The position numbers were made by a program, and so were the translations under genes. This document shows positions 13,252 to 24,600 of a stretch of 64,000 nt of DNA, piece by piece (within the stretch, counting starts at the first letter, position 1; every line of letters begins with the position of its first letter). Under the pieces are notes generated by a model. It was given only the letters and a program-made list of their open reading frames with translations, did not search any database and was not told where the DNA came from. The stretch lies in NCBI RefSeq assembly GCF_029852145.1, contig NC_079971.1, forward strand, positions 25,074,563-25,138,562, in the 5' to 3' direction. Origin of the DNA: Microplitis mediator (taxonomy: Eukaryota; Arthropoda; Insecta; Hymenoptera; Braconidae).

Positions 13252-13599
13252 TTCTGTAGAGTGGACCAGTGGAGTTTTTTTGTGACATGAACGCTTTAAT
13301 AAGTGTGTGATATATTGTATGTTTTTAGTTTTTAAATATTAATTTTCTTTTTATTGATAAAAATTGTACATATGTGGAATATTTTCCCAGTTAATTAAAA
13401 AAATCAAGTTAATTATGTCTGATTATTTATTTTTACTCCCAATTTTATTTCTTGATTACATAAATTTTGGAACTAGAGCTGGGAAATTTTATGGAAAAAT
13501 TTTTCGGGTCATGGTGAATTTTTCGTGAAATTTTGGTTTTGTAGGAAGTTTTTATGCTCGGAGGCTTAAAGCTTCTGAAGTATTGAAGTTAGAGCTTAG

Positions 13600-14070
13600 G
13601 GCAAAGGAGCAATTTTGTAGAAAATTTTATGAGCTACAAATTTTGTCTGATTAAATTTTTTGATAATTTTGATATTTACTGAGTTATTTTATAAAATATG
13701 GAGACAAGATTATTTTTTTTAATCATTGAAGAAAAATTATTAAAAGTAAAGAGTCAATAACTTCTAGACTATGGACCCTAGACAAATGAACTTGGAAGCA
13801 TTCTCTTCTAAATTAAATCCTCTACAAATTTCATCTGATTCATTTTCTTCATATTTCCCAATTTTCCCCACTTATTTCAAAAAACATCTCAACTAAAAAA
13901 TTTTCAGGATTCCAATTCCCAAAAAATCCTTTCAATTTCCAAAATTCATAATTCCTAAACCACTAAACTTAGAAAACTGAACTCAGCGGCATTTTCTTCG
14001 AAATTTAATCCTCTACAAATTTTCATTCTTTCATTTTTTCTCTAACTCCCATACATTTGAAGATATCTTC
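13600..14070. repeat. Degenerate tandem repeat, period about 189 bp
   Basis: CTACAAATTT(T/C) recurs at 13634, 13822 and 14012 (188 and 190 bp), each followed by a CTGATT or ATTCTT word and TTTTTTC. It lies downstream of the RUNX stop codon. No clear AATAAA site was seen close to that stop. Confidence 0.65.
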
Positions 14071-14318
14071 AAAAATGTATCAAAAACTATGAAATAAAAA
14101 TTTTTCTTTTCGACTTTAAACCCAAAAAATTAATAAAAATTCTCGAAATGAAAGTAAAATAGATAAATAAATAATAAATTTATCAACAGATTCAAGCGAT
14201 CTCATTGAGAATTTGTGACAACCCACTCGTGAGCTCCATTTAATATTAAAAGGTTCACTGCGTGTGTCGAACCGATGGATAGTTGCGGTCTTCATGCGCA
14301 CTACCAGCATATATATAC

Positions 14319-14322
<4 letters not shown>

Positions 14323-14365
<43 letters not shown>
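14323..14365. repeat. (TA)n microsatellite
   Basis: About 21 uninterrupted TA units. Confidence 0.95.
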
Positions 14366-14367
<2 letters not shown>

Positions 14368-15599
14368 TTGAGAGCTTCCTTTATTAGCAATCCAGGCAAA
14401 GCCACCCTAAAACCACCCCAAACTGTAAAATTCCCTTCTATTCCTAAACTACAGTCGAGCGAGACTGGACACAGTTACAACCTATCCCAATTCCCCCTAT
14501 CCCATTTCCCCAATTCCACTTTACACAACCTAAACCTAAACCTAATCTCAGTCGCTAAATTTAACGAGTGATAAATAATAAATGTCATTTAAATATATAT
14601 ACATATTGGGGTGTTTAAAAAAAAAACAAGAATTTTTTTTTTTCTCGGAACCAGGCTCAAAAGTTTCCTTTAGATGCCAAAATAGGCCTCTGAAAATATG
14701 AGCCCTTAATATTAATATTAAGGTTGTCCGCATCGCGCTTTTCGATTTCCCATAAGAATAACACAGGAAAAAATTTTTTTTCTTCTGATTTTTGAAACTA
14801 CTGAACCATAAATTGCATTGTAGTGTCCATCAAATATTTATGTAGAGAATTGAACGCTCTACAAAAAAAGTCTCTTATCACTTTTTGATAAATCCATTTG
14901 TTCGAAAGTTATTGGAGCTAGAAGTCAAATCTACAGTAAATTTCGAGATCTTTTTACTTTTCCAGCAAAACTATCAAACTTATCAAGAAATGTCGTAGGA
15001 CCTTTTTTGTAGACAATTTTATTTCCTACAAATTATCACTGATAAATTTTTTTCAAATTCCGCATTGTTTTCTAATTATTTTCATTTTAACGTTAAGTTC
15101 TCAAAATCAATTAGAAGACTATTATTTTTAAGAGCTTGGCATTAAAATGAAAATAACTAAAAAATAATGCGGAATTTGAATGAACTTCATTAGAAATAAT
15201 TTATAGGGAATAAAATTGTCTACAAAAAAAGTCCTACGACATTTCTTGATAAGTTTGATAGTTTTGCTGTAAAAGTAAAAAGATCTCGAAATTTACTGTA
15301 GATTTGACTTCTAGCTCCAATAACTTTCGAACAAATGGATTTATCAAAAAGTTATAAGAGACTTTTTTTGTAGAGCGTTCAATTCTCTACATAAATATTT
15401 GATGGGCATTACAATGCAATTTATGGTTCAGTAGTTTCAAAAATCAGAAGAAAAAAAAATTTTTTTCCTGTGTTATTCTTATGGGAAATCGAAAAGCGCG
15501 ATGCGGACAACCTTAATATTAATATTAAGGGCTCATATTTTCAGAGGCCTATTTTGGCATCTAAATGAAACTTTTGAGCCTGGTTCCGAGAAAAAAAAT

Positions 15600-16219
15600 C
15601 TGTCTATCGGTTGACCCTGCGGGCCAGCCCCAAAACTTCCCGCTGTTTTCGAGCTCCTTGAGCTCGAAAACATTGTTGTGAGTACATTTTCGAGCTCTTC
15701 GAGCTCGAAAATACTATTGTATTCCATTCTTTTCGAAAAAAACCGTTTTTAGCATTTCTTTCTCCCACGATATCTCACGAACGAATCGACTGATTTCAAT
15801 GGTTGAGGCGGCAATCGGCGTGTTTTATTGAGTTCTAGAGCTGATCAAATTTTGAAATTGTTTGGTTAAGTCGTTTCAAAGATATTCGCAAAAAACCGTT
15901 TTATGGCATTTCTTTTGCCCACGATATCTCACGAACGAATGAACCGATTTTGATGGTTGAGGCGGCAATCGACGCGTTTTATTGAGTTCTAGAGCTGATT
16001 AGATTTTGAAGTTGATCGTATAAGTCGTTTCTGAGAAATCAATAAAAAACTAAAATAAAAAAAAAATTTTAATTCTTATTCTTTCTATAACTTGTAAACT
16101 ACATGACCGTTTTACCCCAAAATCTAATCAAGACTAAGTTTTGGTGAGCTCTTTCGATCGCCACCAAGTACGTTCAAATCGGTTCATCCGTTCCAAAGAT
16201 ATCGTCGGACAAAAAAAAG

Positions 16220-16279
<60 letters not shown>

Positions 16280-16420
16280 CGTCCACCCGGGAATAGTCAG
16301 AATAGTTTCCTAGGACCTCAAAACGTCGACATCTGATGAAAACTCGATTTTCGAAAATCGGACCGAAACCAATAACTTCCCTTTTTTGAAAATTTGCAAT
16401 TTTCTTAGCGGGAAGTTAAA
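15600..16420. mobile_element. Interspersed repeat with AACTTCCCGCT inverted ends (copy 2, nested)
   Basis: Copy of the 994-1810 repeat, inserted in the right arm of the foldback element. Head, CGAGCTC palindromes, CACGATATCTCACGAACGAA phrases and the AGCGGGAAGTTAAAA tail are all conserved. It carries an (AC)n tract at 16222-16276 in place of the CGTA tract of copy 1. Confidence 0.7.
16222..16276. repeat. (AC)n microsatellite
   Basis: About 27 uninterrupted CA/AC units inside the nested repeat. Confidence 0.95.
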
Positions 16421-16874
16421 AAAATTCTTGTTTTTTTTTAAACGCCCTAATATGTCTATAGGGGGAGGCCGGGGAAAACAGAACCGCTAAGGAAGTAATG
16501 GACTTTTGTCCATGGGAATACGCGCGAATTATTGCTGTTTAAAATGCAATGGTGTCATAGTAAAGTCGGGTCATGTTGGCCACATGACGGAAATTGAAAT
16601 AAACCCATGGAAAAATTAAAATGGTTACGGGAATTTGTGATGTTTCGGGAGTAAATTCGAATTTTAAATCCGAGTTCATTCCGTCACTTTGCTGCCCTAG
16701 ATATTCGGACCGGTGAATAAAGTTTAGCAAAAAAAAGCTAAAGCTATTAATCAGATGCATAGTTTTGATTAAAAGTTAAAACCCGTCAGGTTGAGATTTT
16801 ATTGCGGAATGAAGTGAAGATGGTTTAATAGCTGTCGCTCGTAAGCTCAAGTTCTTTATGAGCCTGCGGATGAG

Positions 16875-17027
16875 ATGGACACAGAGAACGACTACGAGAC
16901 TCTTGTGGATACCAAAAGACTCTTGACCGCAGACTTTAACACATTGTCTCTTCAGACAGACCTCGAGTCTGTTCGAGCAGATCTGCTAACCGACAAAAAT
17001 ACTTTATATTGGTGCACTAAATTTTAA
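16875..17027 (+). CDS. Possible small ORF, 50 codons, unknown
   Basis: An ATG-to-TAA frame of 50 codons in a GC-richer patch whose composition differs from the surrounding AT-rich DNA. The product would be acidic and Leu/Thr-rich (starts MDTENDYETLVDTKR), possibly helical. The frame stays open for 12 codons upstream of the ATG, so it could be the end of an exon rather than a free-standing gene. I recognise no family and saw no confident splice site. It may be a decayed coding fragment. Confidence 0.22.
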   Translation: MDTENDYETLVDTKRLLTADFNTLSLQTDLESVRADLLTDKNTLYWCTKF

Positions 17028-17149
17028 GGATGTAATATTTTTCCAGCTGAGATATAAATTCTGAGGTGTCTTCTTATGGACAATAGTGAGAATCTAATAG
17101 TATTTTTATACATGTAGATTGTATTTAAATGGAGATGAATATAATATTT

Positions 17150-18135
17150 AGTGCATAAAAAAAATAGGAAGCTGTCAAAATCATGTCGAACGCACGTTCT
17201 TTTTTTCTGGAATTTTAGAGTTGGAATTAAAAATAAAAAAAATAGGCAAAATATATTTATGCATAGGAAATTTACCGGGCTACAAAATTGTCCATTATCA
17301 CTTTTACCGTATCTTCGATATTTAACTAAGAATTTCGATTTTTAAGTTCAAAAACGGAAAAACACGAAACACTCAACTACAAATGAAATCGTTTTCTTTT
17401 TTTCTAATGAATTTACGTTAAAACCCAAAATCCGAAAATTAGGAAAAACGTCTTATGGTGTAGGAAATTTACCGGGCAACAAAAATGTTTCTTACCATTT
17501 TAACCGTAACTTCGATATTTAACTCAGAATTTTGATTTTTAAGTTTAAAAACTTGAAAACCCGAACACTATGAATTCTAGAAAACGTCTTTTTATTTTCC
17601 TAGTGAATTTTTCAATAGAACCAAAAATTTAAAAAATAAGAAAAATATTTTGTTGCATAGGAAATTTACCGAGCGACAAAATTGTCCATTATCACTTTTA
17701 CCCTATTTACGATATTTAACTCCGAATTTTGATTTTTAAGTTTAAAAACTTGAAAACTCGAAACACTATGAATTCTAGAAAAAGTCTTTATTTTTTTCTA
17801 ATGAATTTTTCAATAGAACCAAAAATAAAAAAAATAGGAAAAATATTTTGTTGCATAGGAAATTTACCGGGCTACAAAATTGTCCATTTTCACTTTTACC
17901 CTATCTACGATATTTAACTCGGAATTTCGATTTTTAAGTTTAAAAACTTGAAAACCCGAAACTATGAATTCTAGAAAACGTCTTTTTATTTTCTTAGTAA
18001 ATTTTGCAATAAAACCAAAAATTTTAAAAATAGGCAAAATATCTTAATGCATAGGAAATTTACGGGGCTACAAAAATGTCCATCATCATTTTAACCGTAA
18101 CTTTGATATTTAACTCAAAATTTCAATTTCTAAGT
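17150..18135. repeat. Tandem repeat, period about 197 bp, five copies
   Basis: GGAAATTTACCGGGC-like words recur at 17266, 17463, 17661, 17859 and 18053 (197, 198, 198, 194 bp). Each unit has ACAAAATTGTCCATTATCAC, a TATTTAACT(A/C)(A/C)GAATTT word and AAAAAC(T/G)(T/G)GAAAA. It lies 3' of the BIG3 gene. Confidence 0.85.
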
Positions 18136-18483
18136 TCAAAAACTACAAAACCGCAGTCTCCAACTACTGCCTAAACCAATAAAACCCAAATAAAATAAAG
18201 TGTACGCACTACTAAATACGGGATAAATAAACAGTACTCGAATTTCAAAACCATTTAATTTAATATTGTCAATCTCTTTGTTCAAAGTTTTTTTTTTTTT
18301 TTACAATACACATATTTCAAAAGCCGCAAAGCGACTGTACATCAAAAAATAATTATCAATCGCATTTAGTCACATGATATATCCATTTCACCAATTCATT
18401 TTCTGATATACATTTTTATATATATTATATTCACATTTTTCCATATTCATGCATATATATATATATATTTAATTAATTAATAA

Positions 18484-18489
18484 TTTATT
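18484..18489 (-). terminator. Polyadenylation signal of the BIG3 gene
   Basis: AATAAA on the minus strand, about 48 bp past the TAG of the last exon. It is the first canonical signal downstream. Confidence 0.55.
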
Positions 18490-18536
18490 TGTTTACAATT
18501 GCTTAAATCTAAGCATAATAAATATATATCAAATAT

Positions 18537-18680
18537 CTAATTATTTGTCAAGCCGTAGAGTACGACGATGCGGTAAAACAACGAGGAAATTTTAAGTTTC
18601 AAATTTGGATCCACCGCGAATTTTGTCAGAGTCCTCACCCCTCCTACGATCACTGGGAGCAGCGGCTTCAATTGTTCATC
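18537..18680 (-). CDS. ARFGEF3: Last coding exon of the BIG3 gene (47 codons)
   Basis: The acceptor TTTACTCGCAG precedes GAT; the frame reads DEQLKPLLPVIVGG and later FYRIVVLYG, then TAG. It matches the C-terminal end of the vertebrate protein in length and pattern. It joins in phase 0 to the donor TCC|GTATGT at 19964, separated by a 1.28-kb intron holding a transposon. Without this exon the frame would run ten codons into the intron. Confidence 0.85.
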   Translation of the reverse strand, partial: DEQLKPLLPVIVGGVRTLTKFAVDPNLKLKISSLFYRIVVLYGLTNN

Positions 18681-21600
18681 CTGCGAGTAAATAAGAAAAT
18701 CATTTGTTAGTAAGTAATCCTAGTGAAAATCTGTGATTCCTCCCCCCTCCCCCCATCACTAGAAGATTCGAAAATACATTCTGCTCATGCGTGACACCGA
18801 ATATTGCAGTAGTGGGGAGAAGAATTGAGGTGGGACCAAAATCCCAAATTTGTGTTGGGATCCCTCGTGGAAATTTTCCGGAATTTTCTTTGAAAAGCTC
18901 AATTCTAAAGTTCTAAAGACTTTTTCAGAGAAAAGCCCGAAAAATTTTCACTAGGGATTACTATAGTCCTCCCAGAAAGTAAAGCGCCTTGGATTTTTAT
19001 CCCCACTTCTTAAAAACGAGTCTATGATCGTAAAACTCACACCATTATTACCCTAGTGGATCTGAATTACGGTAAATTGCCATATTTTACCGCAAAACTT
19101 CCGTTTTTTCCTGTCAATTTGCCGAATTTTACGGTAATTTGCGGCAATTTACAGAAATTTCGGGCATTCTTGAAGTGAAATACTTCACTTTGCAGTAAAT
19201 CTGCGCAGTTACGTCAAAATTCCCCAATGTTACCGCAGATTCACGGTAAAATTCCGCTCTTTTACCGATAAATACTTCAAAATTGCCGCAAATTTACGGT
19301 AAATTACCGTATATAACTGTAAATTTGCCGTATTTTGTGGTAATTTGTGACAATACTACGGCAATTTACGGTAATGTCTGGAATTTTTGCCGTAACACAG
19401 TGAAATACTCCACTTTACGGTAAAATTTCATAACTTGGCAGTGAATCTGTGCGCTTACATTGAAATACTGCAATGTTACCGCAAATTTATGGTAAAATAC
19501 CGCATTTTTCCCGTAAAATTCTTCAGAATTGCCGCAAATTTACGGTAAATTACCGTATATTACTGTAAATTTGCCGTATTTTGTGATAATTTGTGACAAT
19601 ACTACAGCAATTTACGGTAATGTCTGGAATTTTTGCCGTAACACAGTGAAATACTCCACTTTACGGTAAAATTTCATAACTTGGCAGTGAATCTGTGCGC
19701 TTACATTGAAATACTGCAATGTTACCGCAAATTTATGGTAAAATACCACACTTTTACCGTAAAATACTTCAAAATTGCCGCAAATTTACTGTAAATTACC
19801 GCAGCTTTATAGTAAAATCCCGTAAATTTCGGTAATTTACCGTAATTGGGATCCGCCAGGGTACACATTAACATTACGAACTGAAAATTTCCGAAGATTA
19901 TTTACTCTCTGGGAAAACTTATTAGATATCCGGTTACGTCAGTAAAAGTAATAAGTAACATACGGAAAGAGCTAGAGTCCATTCCAAAGAAGAGGTTATG
20001 GTTTCCGCCCAAGCCCGCCTGTGAGCTTCGCAGTCTCTCGAAATAGAACTTTTTCCTGCTTCAATGCTGGTGCTATTTACACAGTTGCCATTTTCTTCGG
20101 AAAGGAAGGGATTTATCCGGAAGCCGCGTCGACTGCGTTCGTAATCTCGAAGCAAATCATCCACGTTGTCATCAAATGCTTCCGTGTCGGAAGCCGTTTT
20201 CTCATCGCTGGTTTCAATTTGATTGAGGGAGTTGTTATTCGTGTTGTTGTTGTTAAATTCTGATAATTGTGAAAAGTTTGAAGCTCTGTAAAGCTCTATG
20301 AGTGATTTTGAACGAGAAGATTCGTCTGAATCGTAGGTTATCAATCGTAACGAAGTGCTTCGTGATAAAAAACTTTCGTCGCTTAATCGCAATCGTCGCT
20401 CCAGTAATTTGTCTAGATTTAAATCTTTAGAATTGGATTTCACCTGAGTTAAATTATAATTGTCGTAATTTGAGTCGTCTGTGCATAAAGCGTCCAATCT
20501 TGAGGATGCATGTTGACTGCCATCAATACTGACATCTGTGTCGTGGCTACACGATTCCGAATCTGAAAGACGTTGATCATTTGAGTCATTCGAGTCTGGT
20601 TGATTTGCCAAATTATGGTCACTTGCATTCCCTTGGTCTTGTTCACTTGTAAAATTTGAGTCCGATTGGTTTTCTGAATTCGGATCTCGCTGATTCGTTG
20701 ATTCGACGTCTGGCTGATTCGCCAAATTCGAGTCCGTTGAGTTGCCGTCAGTGTCTGCTTGATCACCAGAATCTTGCACGCATTCACTAGAGCTTCTATA
20801 CACAATTCTTTTGGGTGATCTAGGTCTGGATGATGGCTGAGATTCATCAGAGTCGCTCTCGGACTCAGGACCCGATTCCATGTAGTAATTGGACGCTAAA
20901 TCAAAGAGCTTCAATGAACGATACTCTTCACTAATCCTGCTATCAGCCAATGGATCTTCCATTTCAGACATCGAAGTCTCCGAGCACTTGGTCTCTTTCT
21001 CTAGAGTGTCTTCCAGCCTGAAACGTTCCAACGGCTCCTTGCCCGTGATCTCAGGGAAGTCGTCAGGCTGAGCGACCAGCAAGAAAATCTTCCTGTCCGA
21101 AAACCCGTCGGCCAGGGAATGCCGACCGTCGCGATTCAGGACCACGTCAACGTAATTGTCACACAGAGAATCGAAAGTGCTCTTGAGTTGCTTCACATAC
21201 TTGACCAGCTGAGAATCCTCAGAAGCCTTTTGGTTCTGGTTCTGGTTCTGGTTCTGGCTGACCAGGCTCTTGATAACTTCCAAATCAGATCCAGTCTTCA
21301 ATATTTCTTCGAGACACAGTTCAAAGAGTGTCAGAATCTTTATAGTCCAGGCTGCACCAGCTTGCCGGTACAAATTAGCCGGTTGGTCCAGATTCCCAAC
21401 TTTTTGAACCAGAAACTTGAGCCCAGGTCGGGAGTCAAATTTAACAGCCGCCGAAAACGAAAGGTCTAGTGCTGCTAGAAAAGTCTCTACATGCCGTGGT
21501 GTCATTCGATGCTTGGCATCCGGAGGTTTTGGTGATACCGGTGATGCTGAGCTCACATTGCAAAAGCTAGAAGTAAATCATTAGTTATCTCGTTCTCTTC

Positions 21601-24600
21601 CCTTACTCCTTACTCATAGTTTTAATAAATAAATAAATAAGTAAACCTCGAAATAGATCCAACAGAACCCTGAAGCAGGACACTTGCAATGCAATGTAGA
21701 AGCATCTGATGGACCAGTAGCCCAACAACCAACGCTCGGAGATGGACTCTCACAATGTACAAATCGGGATTGAGACTTGACGCAACCGACGGTGGATAAA
21801 GCAGAAATACATATGATCTATCGTCGGTGTACGTCGGGTCCGTACGCTGCTCCGCCATCAAAAATACCTAATTGAACATTAACATTAAATTATTCCATAC
21901 GTTCCTCCTAGATATCAATTTCATTGAAAGTAATGGGCTTGTTAGTGTCAGTGGATGCAGAATTTATACAAGGATTCAAATTATAAGTAACAAATAATCT
22001 GTTATTTGAGGTTAGGATTCTGTTATCTATTCTGCGTGTCATTCTTGACCTCCGGTTCAGACCCAGGGCTGCCTCTGGATGTCAGGAGCCTAGATGTGGT
22101 CCAGGTCCGAACATTCACTGGCATTCCTTGGGCTTTTGGAGGTTAAGCTCTGGCGGATCCAAATTACGGTAATTTACTGTATTTTTCGTAATTTTCCGTA
22201 AAAATAAGGCCTTTCTATGGCAAATTTACGGTATTTTACAGTAATATGCGGAATTTTTACCGTAAGCACCGTGTGGGTTTTTATTTCTTCAGTTATTACA
22301 GTGCAATACTTCACTTTACGGAAAAATTCCACAATTTTACGGTAAATTACCCTTCTTTTACTACAAATTTACCGTAACATTGCCAGAATTTTGCCTAAAA
22401 TGCCGTATGTTTACTAGGGTGCTTCAAAAAAAAACTTTATTTTTTTTTTTGCTCTTACCCCCTAAAACGTTAGTGGTTTCCAAGAAAAAGATCCTCCCAA
22501 AAGATGGGCTCTCTAGCTCAACTCTAAGAGGTCGCTATTTTAATTTTAATTTCCCATCTGATTAACATGTAAAAATTTATTTTTTTATTCAAAGTGTAAT
22601 TACTCATAAGCTGCTCAAAATTTTTCAAATTTATTCATAAATCTTCAAAGTTGATTTCTCAAGCTTTCCAAAACCCTATGACAAGTCATAATTATCCCCA
22701 ATTGAAGTTAGCAAAAAAGAAATCGAAAATTAACAATTTCATTTTGAAATACAAAATCGATACTTTTCAAATAGCTTCAATTGACATTTGAATAATGGTA
22801 ATTATGACTTGTCATAGGGTTTTGGAAAGCTTGAGGACTCAGCTTTAAAGGTCTATGTATAAATTTGAAAAATATTGAGCAGCGTACGAGTAATTACACT
22901 TTGAATAAAAACATAAATTTTTTCATGTTAATCAGATGGGAAATTAAAATTAAAATAGCGACCTCTTAGAGTTGAGCTAGAGAGCCCATCTTTTGGGAGG
23001 ATTTTTTTCTCGGCAACCACTAACGTTTTAGGGTGTAAGAGCGAAAAAAAAAAATTAAAGTTTTATTTTGAAGCACCTTAATGTTTACCGTAAAATGCCG
23101 TAAGTCTACCGAATACCGCAAATTACGATAATTCACCGCATCTTCTGTGATTTACCGTACATTTAGCCGTAAAATTACGGCCTTTTATAAGAAAGTTGCC
23201 GAAGCTTACGGTGAAATTCCACAATTTTACAGTAAATTACCGTTCTCTAACTACAAATTTACCGTAACATTGCCGTAATTTTGCCTAAAATGCCGTAATT
23301 CTACCGAATACCGCAAATTGCGGTAATTTACCGCATTTTCAATGATTTGCCGAACATCTAGCCGTAAAATTACGGCTTTCTATAAGAAATTTGCCGAAGT
23401 TTACGGTAAAAATACCCCAAGTTTGCCGTCAAGCCTTTCGAATACCGTAAATTACGGTAATTTATCGTAATTCAGATCCACCAGGGAGGTTATTAGTGAG
23501 TTGATGTGTGTGCGTACTACAAGCAGTAAATCCATATATAATAACAATAATTATAAATATTAATGGATAATGACGACTTTACAGTGAGCCATGGACTCAA
23601 GCCATGGATTTTAATAGTGTATTTAAATACCGTGCTCAAGAAATCCTTCGTTTATATCAATAACAGTAATAAATATAAAAAAAAATTGAAGGACTTCTTT
23701 GGTTAGTCTGCTGCCACCAAAAAACGTGCCCACTATCAGCAGGTGCATTTACGTACTAACTGTTTTTTAAAGCATCGGCAATAAAAAATAAATCGGATGG
23801 CAGATTCATAACTAAGTAAAAATGAACCAAACAATATATGTACAAATAATAAATATTCTTTCGGTCTTTTAATGAAAGAATTATAGGTTAGTAAAAAATG
23901 GAATCCAGCCACCGGTCTAACAACACGGGGATGAGGTGTCAGGTTGTGTGTTAGTTGTGTTGGGATAAATGAATATTAAAAAAGTTATGTTAAATATATA
24001 TTTAAAAAAAAATAAATAACAATTTGACAAACATAAAGATATAAGTAGGATTTGTTTTGAAATTAAAATCCATGACGTGAGTTACCGTGAACGGCTAGAG
24101 CCATTGGGGCCCCGTGTTCGACGTGTTAGTGTAATCGGGGGGTGTGGTGTGCTGCCTACAACCGACGGGGTAGGAAGATGTGTGCTGGTCAATCAGTGTC
24201 GTCTCAATGGTCATCGTGTCCTCATAAGACGCAGTTGTTGCTAGTGTAGCCGCGTTCTGCCTCTTGACGGCAGTCATAACCTCGCGTAGCTGGCTCACCT
24301 GAGATAAATTTCGGTCAAGGGAGGAAAGAGAGCAAACAGCAAAGACAAACAGACAAAGTAATAACAAAAAAAACTATAAAGAGAGTATGTTGAGCATAAA
24401 GTATTCATTTGAAATATTCATTGGAAATCATAAAAGCATGAGCACGGATTTTATTCATTGGATTCAGATAGTCCAATTTGGATCAAGTATCATAATGATT
24501 TGGATGATTAGAGTAATACTTCATTCGTCCTCTGGTTACTTACCTGGGCGGAGAGCTGACGAAGCCGTTCAGATTCTTCGGGAGTCGCGTCACGCCTGGC

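Larger units (their letters stand above)
14609..16447. mobile_element. Foldback (long palindromic) TIR element interrupted by a second repeat
   Basis: The left arm starts GGGTGTTTAAAA and the right arm ends TTTTAAACGCCC, with TG on the left and TA on the right at the target position. Roughly 450-bp arms mirror each other. CTCGGAACCAGGCTC, GAGCCCTTAATATTAATATT and TTCGATTTCCCATAAGAATA (left) reappear inverted in the right arm. The right arm breaks at about 15599 and resumes at about 16421 as ATTCTTGTTTTTT; the material between is the other repeat family. No transposase is present. The ends resemble the elements at 22417, 62560 and 63590, and the TA targets suggest a Tc1/mariner-type family (inference). 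Confidence 0.75.

Noticed and set aside
19934..19963. Hydrophobic C-terminal tail suggesting a tail-anchored protein
   Set aside because: It begins at a good GTATGT donor, and a conserved terminal exon is found at 18537-18680. The tail is intron sequence.
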